Assembly: GCA_910574455.1 (NCBI GenBank) | Contig: CAJSYZ010000005.1 | Span: 372,001 to 436,000, forward strand | Length of the DNA: 64,000 bases | Source of the DNA: Trichaptum fuscoviolaceum | Taxonomy: Eukaryota > Basidiomycota > Agaricomycetes > Hymenochaetales > Trichaptaceae | Reading direction: 5' to 3' | Shown: piece by piece, positions 1 to 9,636 of the stretch | How the letters are laid out: every line of letters begins with the position of its first letter | Numbering within the stretch: the first letter of the stretch is position 1 | Made by a program: the position numbers and the translations under genes | The notes under the pieces: generated by a model | Databases searched by the model: none | The model's input: only the letters and a program-made list of their open reading frames with translations | Told to the model about the DNA's origin: nothing

Positions 1-43
1 GTCATATGCTGAAGGATGAATGCTTCATTACAATCCGCGGGTA

Positions 44-167
44 TTTCAGGCGTCACGAAGCTCCTTTGTATATTCTGAGGTCAGAAGTTTTCATTTACCT
101 CCTTCGACTATCCGTTGCGCTTTAATAATCTCTCATTAGTTCTCGTCACTGATATAAGAGATGAAAT
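44..167. repeat. Upstream block shared with 8954-9076
   Basis: This 5' flank of MYND copy 1 aligns along its length with 8954-9076, the flank of MYND copy 3. Shared words include gaagctcctttg and taataatctctcat. It shows that the duplicated unit included far-upstream DNA. In copy 1 the DUF2855 relic lies between this block and the promoter; in copy 3 it does not. Confidence 0.6.
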
Positions 168-185
168 ACGAATGCTGGAGACTCG

Positions 186-549
186 AAAAAATTATGTTAT
201 AATCTGCGCCATCATTTTGGCTTCTCTGCAAACAATGTTATTTATCAGGCGCTCGGAGCGGTGCTTCATTTCTAGTGAGTAACTATCATACGTCTCCACA
301 GATAAGTTCATTCAAACTTTTTGTTGTACAGATATCTCCACTTTCTCGATGGTCCAGAAACCCAGAAGACGACCTGCAAGACCATCGACCTACATTGGTC
401 CCTTGAGGAAATTCGGTACTGTTGTATGGTTGTCGCACAAAAGCATCTAAGCCGGGACCGGGGAAACAGGGTGGCTATTTGCGCCTGTTCCTCCTTCGTG
501 ACGTGGAAAGATACTTGATTCTTCTTTCCGAATGCTCATTTCCATCCAG
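186..549 (+). pseudogene. DUF2855 gene relic
   Basis: This is a decayed copy of part of the DUF2855 gene found intact at 12255-13679. It aligns with about 12340-12737. Shared landmarks are the aggcgctcggag segment, the exon 1/2 intron with gtgagtaacta and ttgttgtacag, the ccagaaaccca segment, and a donor-like site at the end of exon 2. The intron is retained, so the copy arose at DNA level. The reading frame is broken by stops and indels. No exon 3 homology is visible after 550. It sits upstream of MYND copy 1, whereas the intact gene lies downstream of MYND copy 3, which implies the locus once duplicated as a MYND plus DUF2855 block. Confidence 0.75.
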
Positions 550-836
550 GTATGCTACGATATATTCCGTTGAAGTTCCCGTCTTTTTCTTCCAATTATC
601 AGATTAGTTTCAACTTTCACTGGCACGTTTCAAGATCTCTTCCACGATCCATTACCCCATTGGCACTGGTAGGATGCTGCGATAAGTGTCATAACGGAAC
701 AATATTTAGACAGAGAATTTGCTTCCGCCGCGCACGTGAATCATGTTTGTTTCATCGCGCCTTGCGGTAACGCCGTCCTGCCTCTTGCCGAACCCACAGT
801 CGCATCCTCACGACGAGAGATACTGTCAAAGTACTG

Positions 837-887
837 GTAAGCTAGGAGAATTCCTCATAGCGATAAAGTTGAGACGTTCTTATCCAG
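837..887 (+). other. 5'UTR intron of MYND copy 1
   Basis: The donor is ctg|gtaagct and the acceptor ttcttatccag, ending 22 nt before the ATG at 910. The same donor word and a gttcttat..ag acceptor occur at 6362-6422 and 9557-9618 in front of the other two paralogues. The gene family therefore carries a conserved leader intron. Confidence 0.65.
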
Positions 888-909
888 ACTTAGCAACACC
901 GACGGAGCG

Positions 910-3122
910 ATGGATCTTGCCAGTGACCCGGCGTCCTACGCCACGCACCTTGCGCTTCGTGTTCATGACATAGCGTCTCTTCCACAACCCGAGATCATCA
1001 GAAGGCTCCGAAGCCTAATTCGCAGCCTGGTCTCTCCGGACAGCATTCCAGATAGCGACAGTCGGAGACATCTGAATGCAATAGCGACTGCTGCCATAAC
1101 TCTGGAAGCTGTAGGCGAATTGAGCAGGCGCTTTTACCCGTATGGCAAACTCAGAAACCTAGTGATCACGTATGTGGATCACCTTATCCCGTGGGTCCGT
1201 CATTTTTACACGACGAAGATACGAGACCGCCTGGACCCGATCCATACAAACGAGGACAAGAAGCAAAAGATGATTAGGAACCTGTCCTCTGTGTTGTTCG
1301 TTATGATTTTGAGTGACCCTACTGCACCAGTCATTCACCCCAAACTTGCACCGAACTTCGATATTCTTTGCGGTCTGTGGTTCGAGGAGGACGCACAGCA
1401 TCCTATAAACTTGGAGGATATACGCGCACCGGCGCTCGCTTCAGAGACGATTTGGATGTTGTTTGGTCGTACGACAGAGCTAGCTGGGATTATTGAAGCG
1501 TTGGTGCATAGTGCCGATGAAGATACCGATCGAGTTGCCATAACTGCGGTAGAAAAACTTCGGCAGGCTATGAAGGCACCCGCCTCCAAGCGATTCTCTA
1601 TCATCCGCCATCAGGTTATCGCTCTAATTCTTGCAGATTACCCCGCTCATGCGTTCAAAGGGTCCCTCAAAGCAAGTTTTCAAAGAATTGAACCCGACTT
1701 GTTTACAGTACTATTTGCCAAAGGTATACGCCTATTATCTGACCAAACTTTGGTGGATGCGAGGCAGAAAAGGCCGGGCTTCACTATACTCTGCAGTTAC
1801 TACCTTCCCAACATTCATATAAGGAGGATCGTGGCAGCGGAGAATGGAACTCGTGCACTGCGACAATGTATCCGATATGGCGTCCTGGACGGCATGGTGG
1901 AACTCTTGATGCAACATGATGGCAACATTTCGGAGAGCTCATTTGACTTCTCTACGCTCAGGGACACGTTCGCCGTACTTCATTACGGCCTCGGTGTCAG
2001 ATCCATTTGCGTCGAGATACAAAACACATTCAAAAGGCTTATTCCATACCTGGAAATGCCTAAGTCACCGGGACGAAAGGAGTGGAAGAGGTTCACAGAC
2101 GCTGTAATGGTTCAGAGTGTCTACCTTAACTTTACGACCCGAAACTTCGCAATAAATGGTGAAGGTCTTGCATACTGTCATCACGTGCGTACGCCGTCAT
2201 AGTTCCTTTCTCTCACTCGAGGTCATGCTGAATATGTACCATTGATAGTGCAATCAGCGATTTCTAACGAGCGCTCTGAGAAAGTGCGGGGGATGCAGGG
2301 CTAAAATGTATTGCTCGAAAGGTTGCCAAGCAAAGGACTGGAAACATGGCCATAAGGGCACTTGCAACTCCTCTGATGGGCAAACGACACAATTATGTCT
2401 ATTCAGTACGTACGATATACTGCACTAACTATTAGAGAGCTTACGCACATTGTGCAGAGGGCACGAAGGAAAAAGAAGATGGAGCTTTCTCAACTCTTAT
2501 CGCTAAATTTGATCTTCGCCGACATCGATCACACTTGCGGGACCTTGTGCGAAGCAAATATCCAGACGTTCATCCCGGCCTAGTGGGCTTAAAAGTGGAC
2601 TTCACTGATGGATCTCCCCCAAACTATAGCCCTTTCCTGGTCCAAGAGCTACCTGACGACGACAATACGATTTATACGAAAAACGAAGTCATTAGGCTTG
2701 CGAAGGAAGACGGATTGCAGACAGGAAGGCATGCGATCATGCTCAGAGTGATCTTCTGTGATGTATTGGGACGAGCGACTAGGAGGTTCGATATCATAGA
2801 GACGTTTGAGGACGAGGACAGCAACGAACAACCCGGCACCAACGAACAATCTCGTCCCCGTCCGGGAAAGAAGCGAACAAATATACGTCCAAGTGGCCAT
2901 TTCATAGTCGATGGCGTACGAGTACCGCTGGAAGCATCCCCTGACTTGATTGATACTTACTTGGGTATTATGGCCGAAGAGGCGGCGAAAACCCCTAATT
3001 TGATTCGAGACCCGAAGGGACTTGTAGCGCGAGTCATCCAGGAAGTTGATCTATCCTTAATGTTGATAGATGCTCTGGATAAAGCTGGTAATGAACGTAA
3101 CACAGTCAAGATGTTGGATTAA
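910..3122 (+). CDS. MYND zinc-finger protein, copy 1
   Basis: Predicted exons are 910-2184, 2249-2405 and 2458-3122, giving about 698 residues. The N-terminal ~420 residues are a mostly helical domain I cannot name, with the conserved segment LDPIHT. A MYND finger follows: C423-x2-C426, then C-x2-C, C-x3-C and H-x3-C in KCGGCRAKMYCSKGCQAKDW. Intron 1 falls inside the first zinc knuckle. The ~220-residue C-terminal domain has no name I can give. MYND fingers usually bind proline-rich partners, and large MYND families are common in agaricomycetes, but the function here is unknown. ATG 910 follows a conserved 5'UTR intron, and the start matches the paralogues at 6439 and 9637. Exon 3 is nearly identical to copy 3. 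Confidence 0.85.
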
Positions 3123-3819
3123 CAGACTTTAGTTTAAGATGTACTTCTAGAGAAAGATGTGTATACGTACAAACTAATAATTTATTCTTGAGGGCCTGAA
3201 GCTTGCATGGCCGTCGTCGTTTGATCAACGATTGCAATTGAGGACAGTTCTGTAGAAATCAGCAGCTGGTATGCAGCATGTCTGCATTTGATCGGTATTC
3301 CAACTGTAGCGCAAATGTGCTCATACATTATGTGATTCCGAGTGTTTAATATCCTGAAACGAAGTTGTACGGTTCGTTGTCGACAATGGGCAATAGCAAG
3401 GGAGGTTCAAAGTGCGTAATGCATTGTGTTATGGCATGAGGTCGCACAGAGACACGATGAGGAATAAATAAGCAGGTGACTGATCTCCAATTCCCCATCT
3501 ACTAGTAGCCCCGCGCATGTGTTATGTACGGTAGAGAAGTCCTCGGAAAGAAAGAATTGACATTCAGTATCCTGCATAGATGTTGATGTCGATGAGTGCG
3601 CTCCGATGTCAGTGGACACGGCTGGGCATTCTTAAACCTTGAACCAAGTGCGCATTGCGTTATCGAAGAAAAAGGTCTGCATCGCATTTGCTAGTCAGTG
3701 CCCAAGTGCCAAAGAGCGCAAGGCAGTAGTCGATAGCCAGTTTGTGTTGGTTCTGCGGGGGGTAAAGGCAATTAGGCTCAATCCTCCAAACGTCGCTCCG
3801 AATATCGTCTGCTCTCCCT
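3123..3819. other. Intergenic region
   Basis: This stretch follows MYND copy 1. Only short ORFs occur and none has recognisable motifs or splice-linked extensions. I see no RNA gene or repeat in it. Confidence 0.5.
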
Positions 3820-3985
3820 CTCCCACAGCCCGTCTTTCCTGTCTTTCTCGTGCCCGATGCCCCTCCTCCGCGTCCCTCGCATTAAACCGATCCCCGTATC
3901 TGCTCCTTGACGACTCAGACGTCGTCGACGGCGTGGCCAAACCCGCCGCTTCCCGTTTTCGACGTCCGATGAGTGTTAGGGTACG
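3820..3985 (-). pseudogene. LENG1-like gene fragment, C-terminal part
   Basis: The minus strand reads TLIGRRKREAAGLATPSTT, then YGDRFNARDAEEGHRARE. This matches the order I know from the C-terminus of fungal LENG1-like (CIR_N domain) proteins: a basic helix, TPST, then Y-x-D-x-FN and an E-x-x-H segment. The N-terminal half of the same kind of gene lies at 4926-5463 on the opposite strand, so the two pieces look like one gene split by an inversion. The frame runs on into unrelated sequence. The family call is from memory. Confidence 0.5.
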
Positions 3986-4925
3986 TTGCCGTTCGAAGGA
4001 TGATAGTTGAGCGGCGCGAGCGGGTTTAATCTGACCTGTAGATACAGCTTGGGACGGACAAGAGAGCAGAGGTGGCGGTCGGCCCCATTTACTTATCTGT
4101 GGTCCGCTGGTGCTGGTCGAGTGAAACGGGCTGTGAGCTCGTGGTTGATGGATATCAGGGAATCGGACAAGGATTTCTATGATTTCTGTTACACATATGA
4201 ATCAGAACGTTAGCAAGAAACAAAGGTGATGGAGAGACATACCTTCAATCTTCATCGCTGTACCATGTCTTGACACTGTCTCGACGTCCTTGTTGTCATG
4301 GTCAATGATGAAGGCTCGCGTGCTTCTCGTTACAAGCCGTGGTACTCCTTCTGCCAGTGAGCGCTGCCAATGAAGACGTGATGTCGGGGAAGGCCTTCTA
4401 TCTTTATTCTTATGTCAGTCACGAAAACAATCGATGAGAAACATTGAAATGTGAACCTGGGTTGATAATTAAAGGAAAAACACTGGATCAACTATGATCG
4501 TGCAAGCTTTCAACTGAGTTGAACACTACCTTTTCGAATTCATACAAAAGTGCCTTAGATTTCTAAAGTCCTGCAATCATATCGTGCGTGTCTGTTTCAA
4601 CAGAACTCCTTCGACCAAGGTGTAGCATCCGAGTTTGTTGGGTTCTTCTTGCTTGACACTATGCGATGACACTGAGCAGTGAATAAGTCATAGCCATAAA
4701 TTGTACATCCGAAACGGGAGACATGAGATGGTGTTGGCACCTTGGCGTGTCAAAGGCAGGACGTTGAAACTTGAAAGTGATGCTTACTCAGGCTTTCGGC
4801 CCACAACTTGAACACGCTCCAGCTTGTCCACCCACAGGCAATACGAGCTACTCCAAATTTTATCAAAGATGGAGAAACTCAGCATTGCCCACCACAAATC
4901 CTAACACACATACAGGCGAGACAAC
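3986..4925. other. Region between the LENG1-like pieces
   Basis: There is no convincing gene. A plus-strand frame at 4771-4925 could include lost 5' exon sequence of the LENG1-like fragment, but no conserved motif is visible. I cannot locate the inversion breakpoint. Confidence 0.4.
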
Positions 4926-5463
4926 ATGGAGCGCGTACGGAGAGATGAAGAAGCCGAACGTCTAAAGGAGGGGCGGATTCGGCTGACCGTAACAGTGAGT
5001 CTGAAAGTCTTCCATGTTGTTTGATTTTGACAATAGAACGAATATGTAGGACTGTGAGGCACGTATCTCGCTGCTGCGTGAACGTGCAGGACTTGCGAGT
5101 ACATCGTCGAAATCCCGGAAGAAGGTCGACGACGAGAAAAAACGCGCTCTTCTTGAACTGGCCGTGTCGAACCCTTCGTCGGCGATGACGAGTACTTCTG
5201 AACCCAGTACTGTCTCTGCGAGCTTGACGACGGACGGAAAGGACATATAAGCCTGTTTGGAGGATTTGAATAGGTGCGTGTCCTTTCTTACAGCTTTATT
5301 CGTTTGCTTATCGCTGAGACCTGATTTTCTTCCTGCTACTGTATCCGCTGCTCTAACAGCCTCATCCAAGCTCTCCAAGTCATCCAAAGACTCAAAGGAG
5401 AAGGAAGATGAGAAAGGGATACCTTTGGCTCCAAGCAGGAAGGACGTAAAAGACACAATGTAA
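4926..5463 (+). pseudogene. LENG1-like (CIR_N) gene fragment, N-terminal part
   Basis: Exon 4926-4994 encodes MERVRRDEEAERLKEGRI. After an intron at 4995-5049 the frame continues with DCEARISLLRERAGL, the pattern of the CIR_N domain found in LENG1-like proteins. The frame stops at TAA 5248-5250, where the family would continue with a GxHINLFEDL-type motif; gaggatttgaat is still visible just after, so small indels broke it. A later frame ends in KGIPLAPSRKDVKD, another family-like segment. Introns are kept, so this is a decayed DNA copy rather than a retrocopy. It is probably non-functional. The partner piece lies at 3820-3985 on the minus strand. Confidence 0.55.
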
Positions 5464-6220
5464 ACCGCGAATATTGTGCAGATATCGTGCCACCCGGCCA
5501 GCAGCTGCTCATAGTTCGTTACTATCTTACGAGTTCTCTTCGTACTACCCAAATAATTGCTGGACAGCGAATGCCACCTCTTACTTCCTGCCTGCCTGCC
5601 CCACCTGCTTTACATATGCAAACGCCACATCTATAAAAGCAGCGGGGGATACCCGCTATATGAATTGTTAAAACGTTTGCCTATTATTTGCATCCTGGTT
5701 GGAGATGAGGTAAGATTTTATTTTATCATCCTTTCACAAGTGCATCACCTACGGAGACCTTGGTAGCCATCCTTCTGGGTATGCCGAGGTCGCTCCTTGT
5801 CAGAGGCTGCACCTTCCTCGGCTGTGGCTCTACTGTTTGACTCGTTGCCCCTCAAGCAACCTAAGTCGCTTCAGAACAAGGAATATCTCTGTGAGCTCCA
5901 AGGCGGCTTCTCCCACACGAACCTATCGGCCCAATTCTCAATTACATATTCCTTTGTGGAAGTAATTCTTTCAACGGATGGCAACATGACCGAGCGCCGA
6001 GAACGAGTCGATCCGGGCATTCTGAATGATGCCTCGTAAGCTCGCACTGGACGACTGCCCTCTTCTTAAATGAGATCGGAAAGGTAGCATTTTCAATAAA
6101 CTCTGTATGATCACAACCTGATAACTAAGTTTCGAGATTAAGATCTCTTGATATCCTTGTGATTTCCTCCAAACACTGGCAGGATGCATTTTGTGATGGA
6201 AATACAATTTAGGCGGAAAT
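5464..6220. other. Upstream region of MYND copy 2
   Basis: No gene is recognised. An 80-codon frame at 5797-6039 has no recognisable motif. The last ~150 bases (about 6070-6215) align loosely with 9215-9395 upstream of copy 3, so they belong to the duplicated promoter unit. Confidence 0.45.
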
Positions 6221-6254
6221 TTTGCTTCCGGTGAACACTTACCCTAAAGTGTGT
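6221..6254 (+). promoter_or_regulatory. Conserved promoter block with palindrome, copy 2
   Basis: These 34 bases are identical to 9404-9437 upstream of MYND copy 3, although the flanking DNA has diverged. The core ACACTTACCCTAAAGTGT is a perfect 6-bp inverted repeat (ACACTT/AAGTGT) with a 6-base spacer, as expected for a dimeric regulator site. It lies about 185-220 bp before the ATG. Copy 1 keeps only the tttgcttccg edge near 718. A regulatory role is inferred from conservation alone. Confidence 0.5.
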
Positions 6255-6361
6255 ATTTGACTTGCCCTCGGTTGGAGATAGCGCCCCGTCCTGCTCTTCG
6301 AACCGCACAACAAATAACTTTAGAGGGTCTCCATCGGAAGGAAATATAACGTTAATTACTG

Positions 6362-6422
6362 GTAAGCTGCGAGGATTTCTTACGAAAATAAAACGACGAA
6401 GTTGAAATGTTCTTATCTAAAG
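6362..6422 (+). other. 5'UTR intron of MYND copy 2
   Basis: The sites are actg|gtaagct and ttcttatctaaag, ending 16 nt before ATG 6439. It is positionally equivalent to the leader introns of copies 1 and 3. Confidence 0.6.
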
Positions 6423-6438
6423 CAAGACTTAAGGAACA

Positions 6439-8567
6439 ATGGATTCTGACCCGGTATCCTACGCCAACCAACTTGCGCTTCGTGTTCAAGGCATAGCATC
6501 CGTTCCCGAACGTGAGATGCTCTCAAGGCTGAAATATTTATTTCGCTGTTTGGTTGATCCGGGCAGCATGTCGGATGGCGACGGAAGATTTGTGAATGCC
6601 ACCGCGACAGCTGCCTTATCCCTGGAAGCTGTAGGCGAGATTGGCGTGCACTTCCCCAGGCGTCCCGCTCTCAAACAGCTAGTCGTCTCTAATTTGGATC
6701 GACTTATACCTTGGGTCCAGTATTTCTACCGGACGAAGATACGAAACGTACTGGACCCGATTCATACCGAGGAGGACGGGAAGCAGATGTTAATCAGAAA
6801 CATGTCTGCTGTGTTTCTCGCTATCGAAACACCCAAAGACGGGAAAGGACCTCTGCCCCCTCACATTGAGTCAAACTACGATGTTATTACCGGCCTCTGG
6901 TTTGAAGAAGACGCGCAGCACCCAATCAATACAAGAAATACACTTTCACAGGCATTCGCTTCTCAACTACTTTGTAACATCTTCACCGGATGCTCATCTT
7001 ACTTCAATGCCCCGCTGATGCAGAGCTTCATCAAGAGTGCCGACGGTGATGTGGACCGGGTGGCCAATATAACGCTCTCGAAGCTTCGGCAAGCTTTGAA
7101 GGCAAAACCCTGCAGACGATACTCTATCACACAGCTCCACTTCATCGCGACGGTGCTTGCGGCCGACCGTGAGCATGTCTTCACGCGCAGTTTCCAACAG
7201 CACCAGGTATTCACTACCTTCGCCAAATGTGTACGTCTACTATCAGACATACCTGCTCCAGCAAATTTCGGTGACAAGAAATTCTTCGACATGACCTGCG
7301 ATTGCTACTTTCGCATCTTGCCTACCATGCTCTTGTCTTATGCAGAGAACAATACGAGAGCGCTGAGGCAATCCGTTCGATACGGGGCACTCGAAGGCGT
7401 CGCGCAGATGTTGGTGACAGAAAGCAGCACAGCAATGCAAGATCCCGAAGTGTCTATATTGAAAGACACGTTTAATTTGCTGCAGATCAGTCTCGGCATC
7501 AGATCTGTCTGCGTCGATGTGCAGCGCGCATTCAAAAGGCTCCCACCTCTTGTAGAAATACCTAAGTCACCGGGGCGAAAACTTTGGAAGCAGTTCACGG
7601 AACAAGTGATGATTCAAAGCGTATTCCTTAAAGTGGTGAAACAATTAAACGCACGTAGAATGAAGGCCGGGCATACCTGTTCTCATGTACGTACAGCTTC
7701 TTTATACCTGAGTAGGTTGTATATGCTGACTCGACACCATGTTAAGTGTTTGTTGAGATTTCCAAAGAATACATTGAAGAAATGTGGGAGATGCAGATCT
7801 GCAGTGTACTGTTCGGAAAGATGCCAAGCTGAAGACTGGAAGAAGGATCATAAGAATAGATGCAACTACATGGAACGAGACATGAAAAGCCCTCATGGTA
7901 AGATATCCTACTCTGATAGATACAGTAGACTTGAATACTCACATCTCGCGCAGCGGAAGTAATGCACTATGAAGACCGAATTTTCACAACTACTATCGCT
8001 CAGTACGAAATTCGCCGACACCGTGCTCATCTGCGGGACCTCATGAAAAGAAAATATCCAAATGTCCATCCTGACTTTGTGGGCTTTGCCGTGGATTTTC
8101 TCCGAGGTTCCCCTCCATCGTACAGCTCCTTTTTGATTGATGAGCTAGTCGAAGACGATGAGATGACCCGTAATGCTAAACGCACGGTCATTGAAATGGC
8201 GGAGGTCAATAAAGCGATACCCGGAAGGCACACGACCTTGATCAGAGTGCAGTATCCTAATATGTTGCAGGGTTTGGGCCGGAAAGATATCATCACCGAA
8301 ACATATGACGAGGGGGATAGGTCCGATTATCCTGTCCTTCGCCCTGGAATTACTAGAACGGGAAAACGACCCAGCGGACGACTTGTGGATACTAACATAC
8401 CGCTAGAAGCGTGCTACGACGAGATTGATGAAATTGTGCGCGTAATGTGGGCATGCGCGGCAAAACATCCCTATTTGATGCAAGAACCGATGCGACTCGT
8501 GGAAGAAGCCTTGAAGGAGCTTAAATATAACTCGCCGTTCATGCTATCATTTCAGCCATGGCTGTGA
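6439..8567 (+). CDS. MYND zinc-finger protein, copy 2
   Basis: Exons are 6439-7686, 7747-7897 and 7954-8567, giving about 670 residues. The MYND ligands are C414-x2-C417, C429-x2-C432, C438-x3-C442 and H451-x3-C455. The first intron (60 nt) is a multiple of three with no stop, so read-through would insert 20 residues and destroy the first C-x2-C pair. The open frame from 6439 to 7962 is therefore misleading. The C-terminal domain starts AEVMHYEDRIF and resembles copies 1 and 3 but is clearly more diverged. The start aligns with MDSDPVSYANQLAL in copy 3. The role is unknown; a protein-protein adaptor is the generic expectation for a MYND protein. Confidence 0.85.
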
Positions 8568-9403
8568 TAAAATTGTGCGTATTAATGTTGACCATTGATA
8601 AGCTGTACTAGTAGCCGTAGTCGAATGCAGTCGATAAGATGTACTTGATACTGAATTATATACTAACGGACTTTCTCGGGTCCTGCGTGCGTAGAATCGA
8701 TATATGTACTTGCATACGCCTCTACAAAACGAATTGATACCGTATGTTTGATTTTCCTTCTGAAAACCTTCGTGGAAATTGTGGATGGGTCGCAAATATG
8801 TTTTCAAGTTGCTATCGGTATTTCCGGCAGCATACCGGAATGCCGGCCGGGCGCTCCGGGCCCAGGCCGAGACTCGGATGTCACGGCTCGCGGTCCGGAT
8901 GTCGTACTGGCAAACGTGTGATCGCTACCAATACTACCGTGACCTTTCAGGCTTTCAGGCGCCATGAAGCTCCTTTGGTATGACTTTGAGGGAAGAAAAT
9001 TTCCTTTGAATATCCGTGTAGCGTACGTTCTAATAATCTCTCATCAGTTCCCGTCTCTGACATAAGACATAAAATGCTAGGTTTACACATTGGCAGGAGG
9101 GTGAGTTAGTCGGAGGAATATGAAGCATTGTCGTGCAGGCGCGCACCATTTCCTCACGTTGAGTTTTCATCGCAGGTACATTGAAGAATGTCTCGCAGTC
9201 TCGCGTTTTAAAAGGTATCGTTTTCAGTGAACTTTGCATGATTATACACTCAATTGATCTTTCTGTCTTTCGTGAATTCATCAACTTAGATTCACGTTTT
9301 AAGGTCAAGATCTTTGAGATACTTGTAATTTCCCCTGACTCTGGAAGGAATAGAATGATGCTGCTGTGAGTACCATGATGGAAATATGATTTAGGCGGAC
9401 ATA
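8568..9403. other. Intergenic region with duplicated upstream block
   Basis: There is no gene. A GC-rich patch with ggccgggcgctccgggccc lies at 8850-8880. The block 8954-9076 is the partner of 44-167. The segment 9215-9395 aligns with the upstream DNA of copy 2. Confidence 0.5.
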
Positions 9404-9437
9404 TTTGCTTCCGGTGAACACTTACCCTAAAGTGTGT
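9404..9437 (+). promoter_or_regulatory. Conserved promoter block with palindrome, copy 3
   Basis: It is identical over 34 bases to 6221-6254, with the same ACACTTACCCTAAAGTGT inverted repeat, about 200-233 bp upstream of ATG 9637. Confidence 0.5.
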
Positions 9438-9556
9438 CTTGTTTGTCTCAGACTTGCCACCGCGAATGTAATTAACGCATTCCGCCTCTTGACGAACCTC
9501 ACAATCGCAACTCTACGAGGGTAACTAGCGGAGGGAAAGTCATCACCAAAATACTG

Positions 9557-9618
9557 GTAAGCTGAGGGTTTATCTCTCGAAAATATAGTGACATTTGAGT
9601 TGAGACGTTCTTATTCAG
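9557..9618 (+). other. 5'UTR intron of MYND copy 3
   Basis: Donor actg|gtaagct and acceptor gttcttattcag, ending 18 nt before ATG 9637. It matches the leader introns of the other two copies. Confidence 0.65.
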
Positions 9619-9636
9619 AGCAAGATCGACGGAACG

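Noticed and set aside
4962..5552. Minus-strand frame of 196 codons
   Set aside because: It overlaps the LENG1-like fragment, whose plus-strand reading carries the recognisable motifs.
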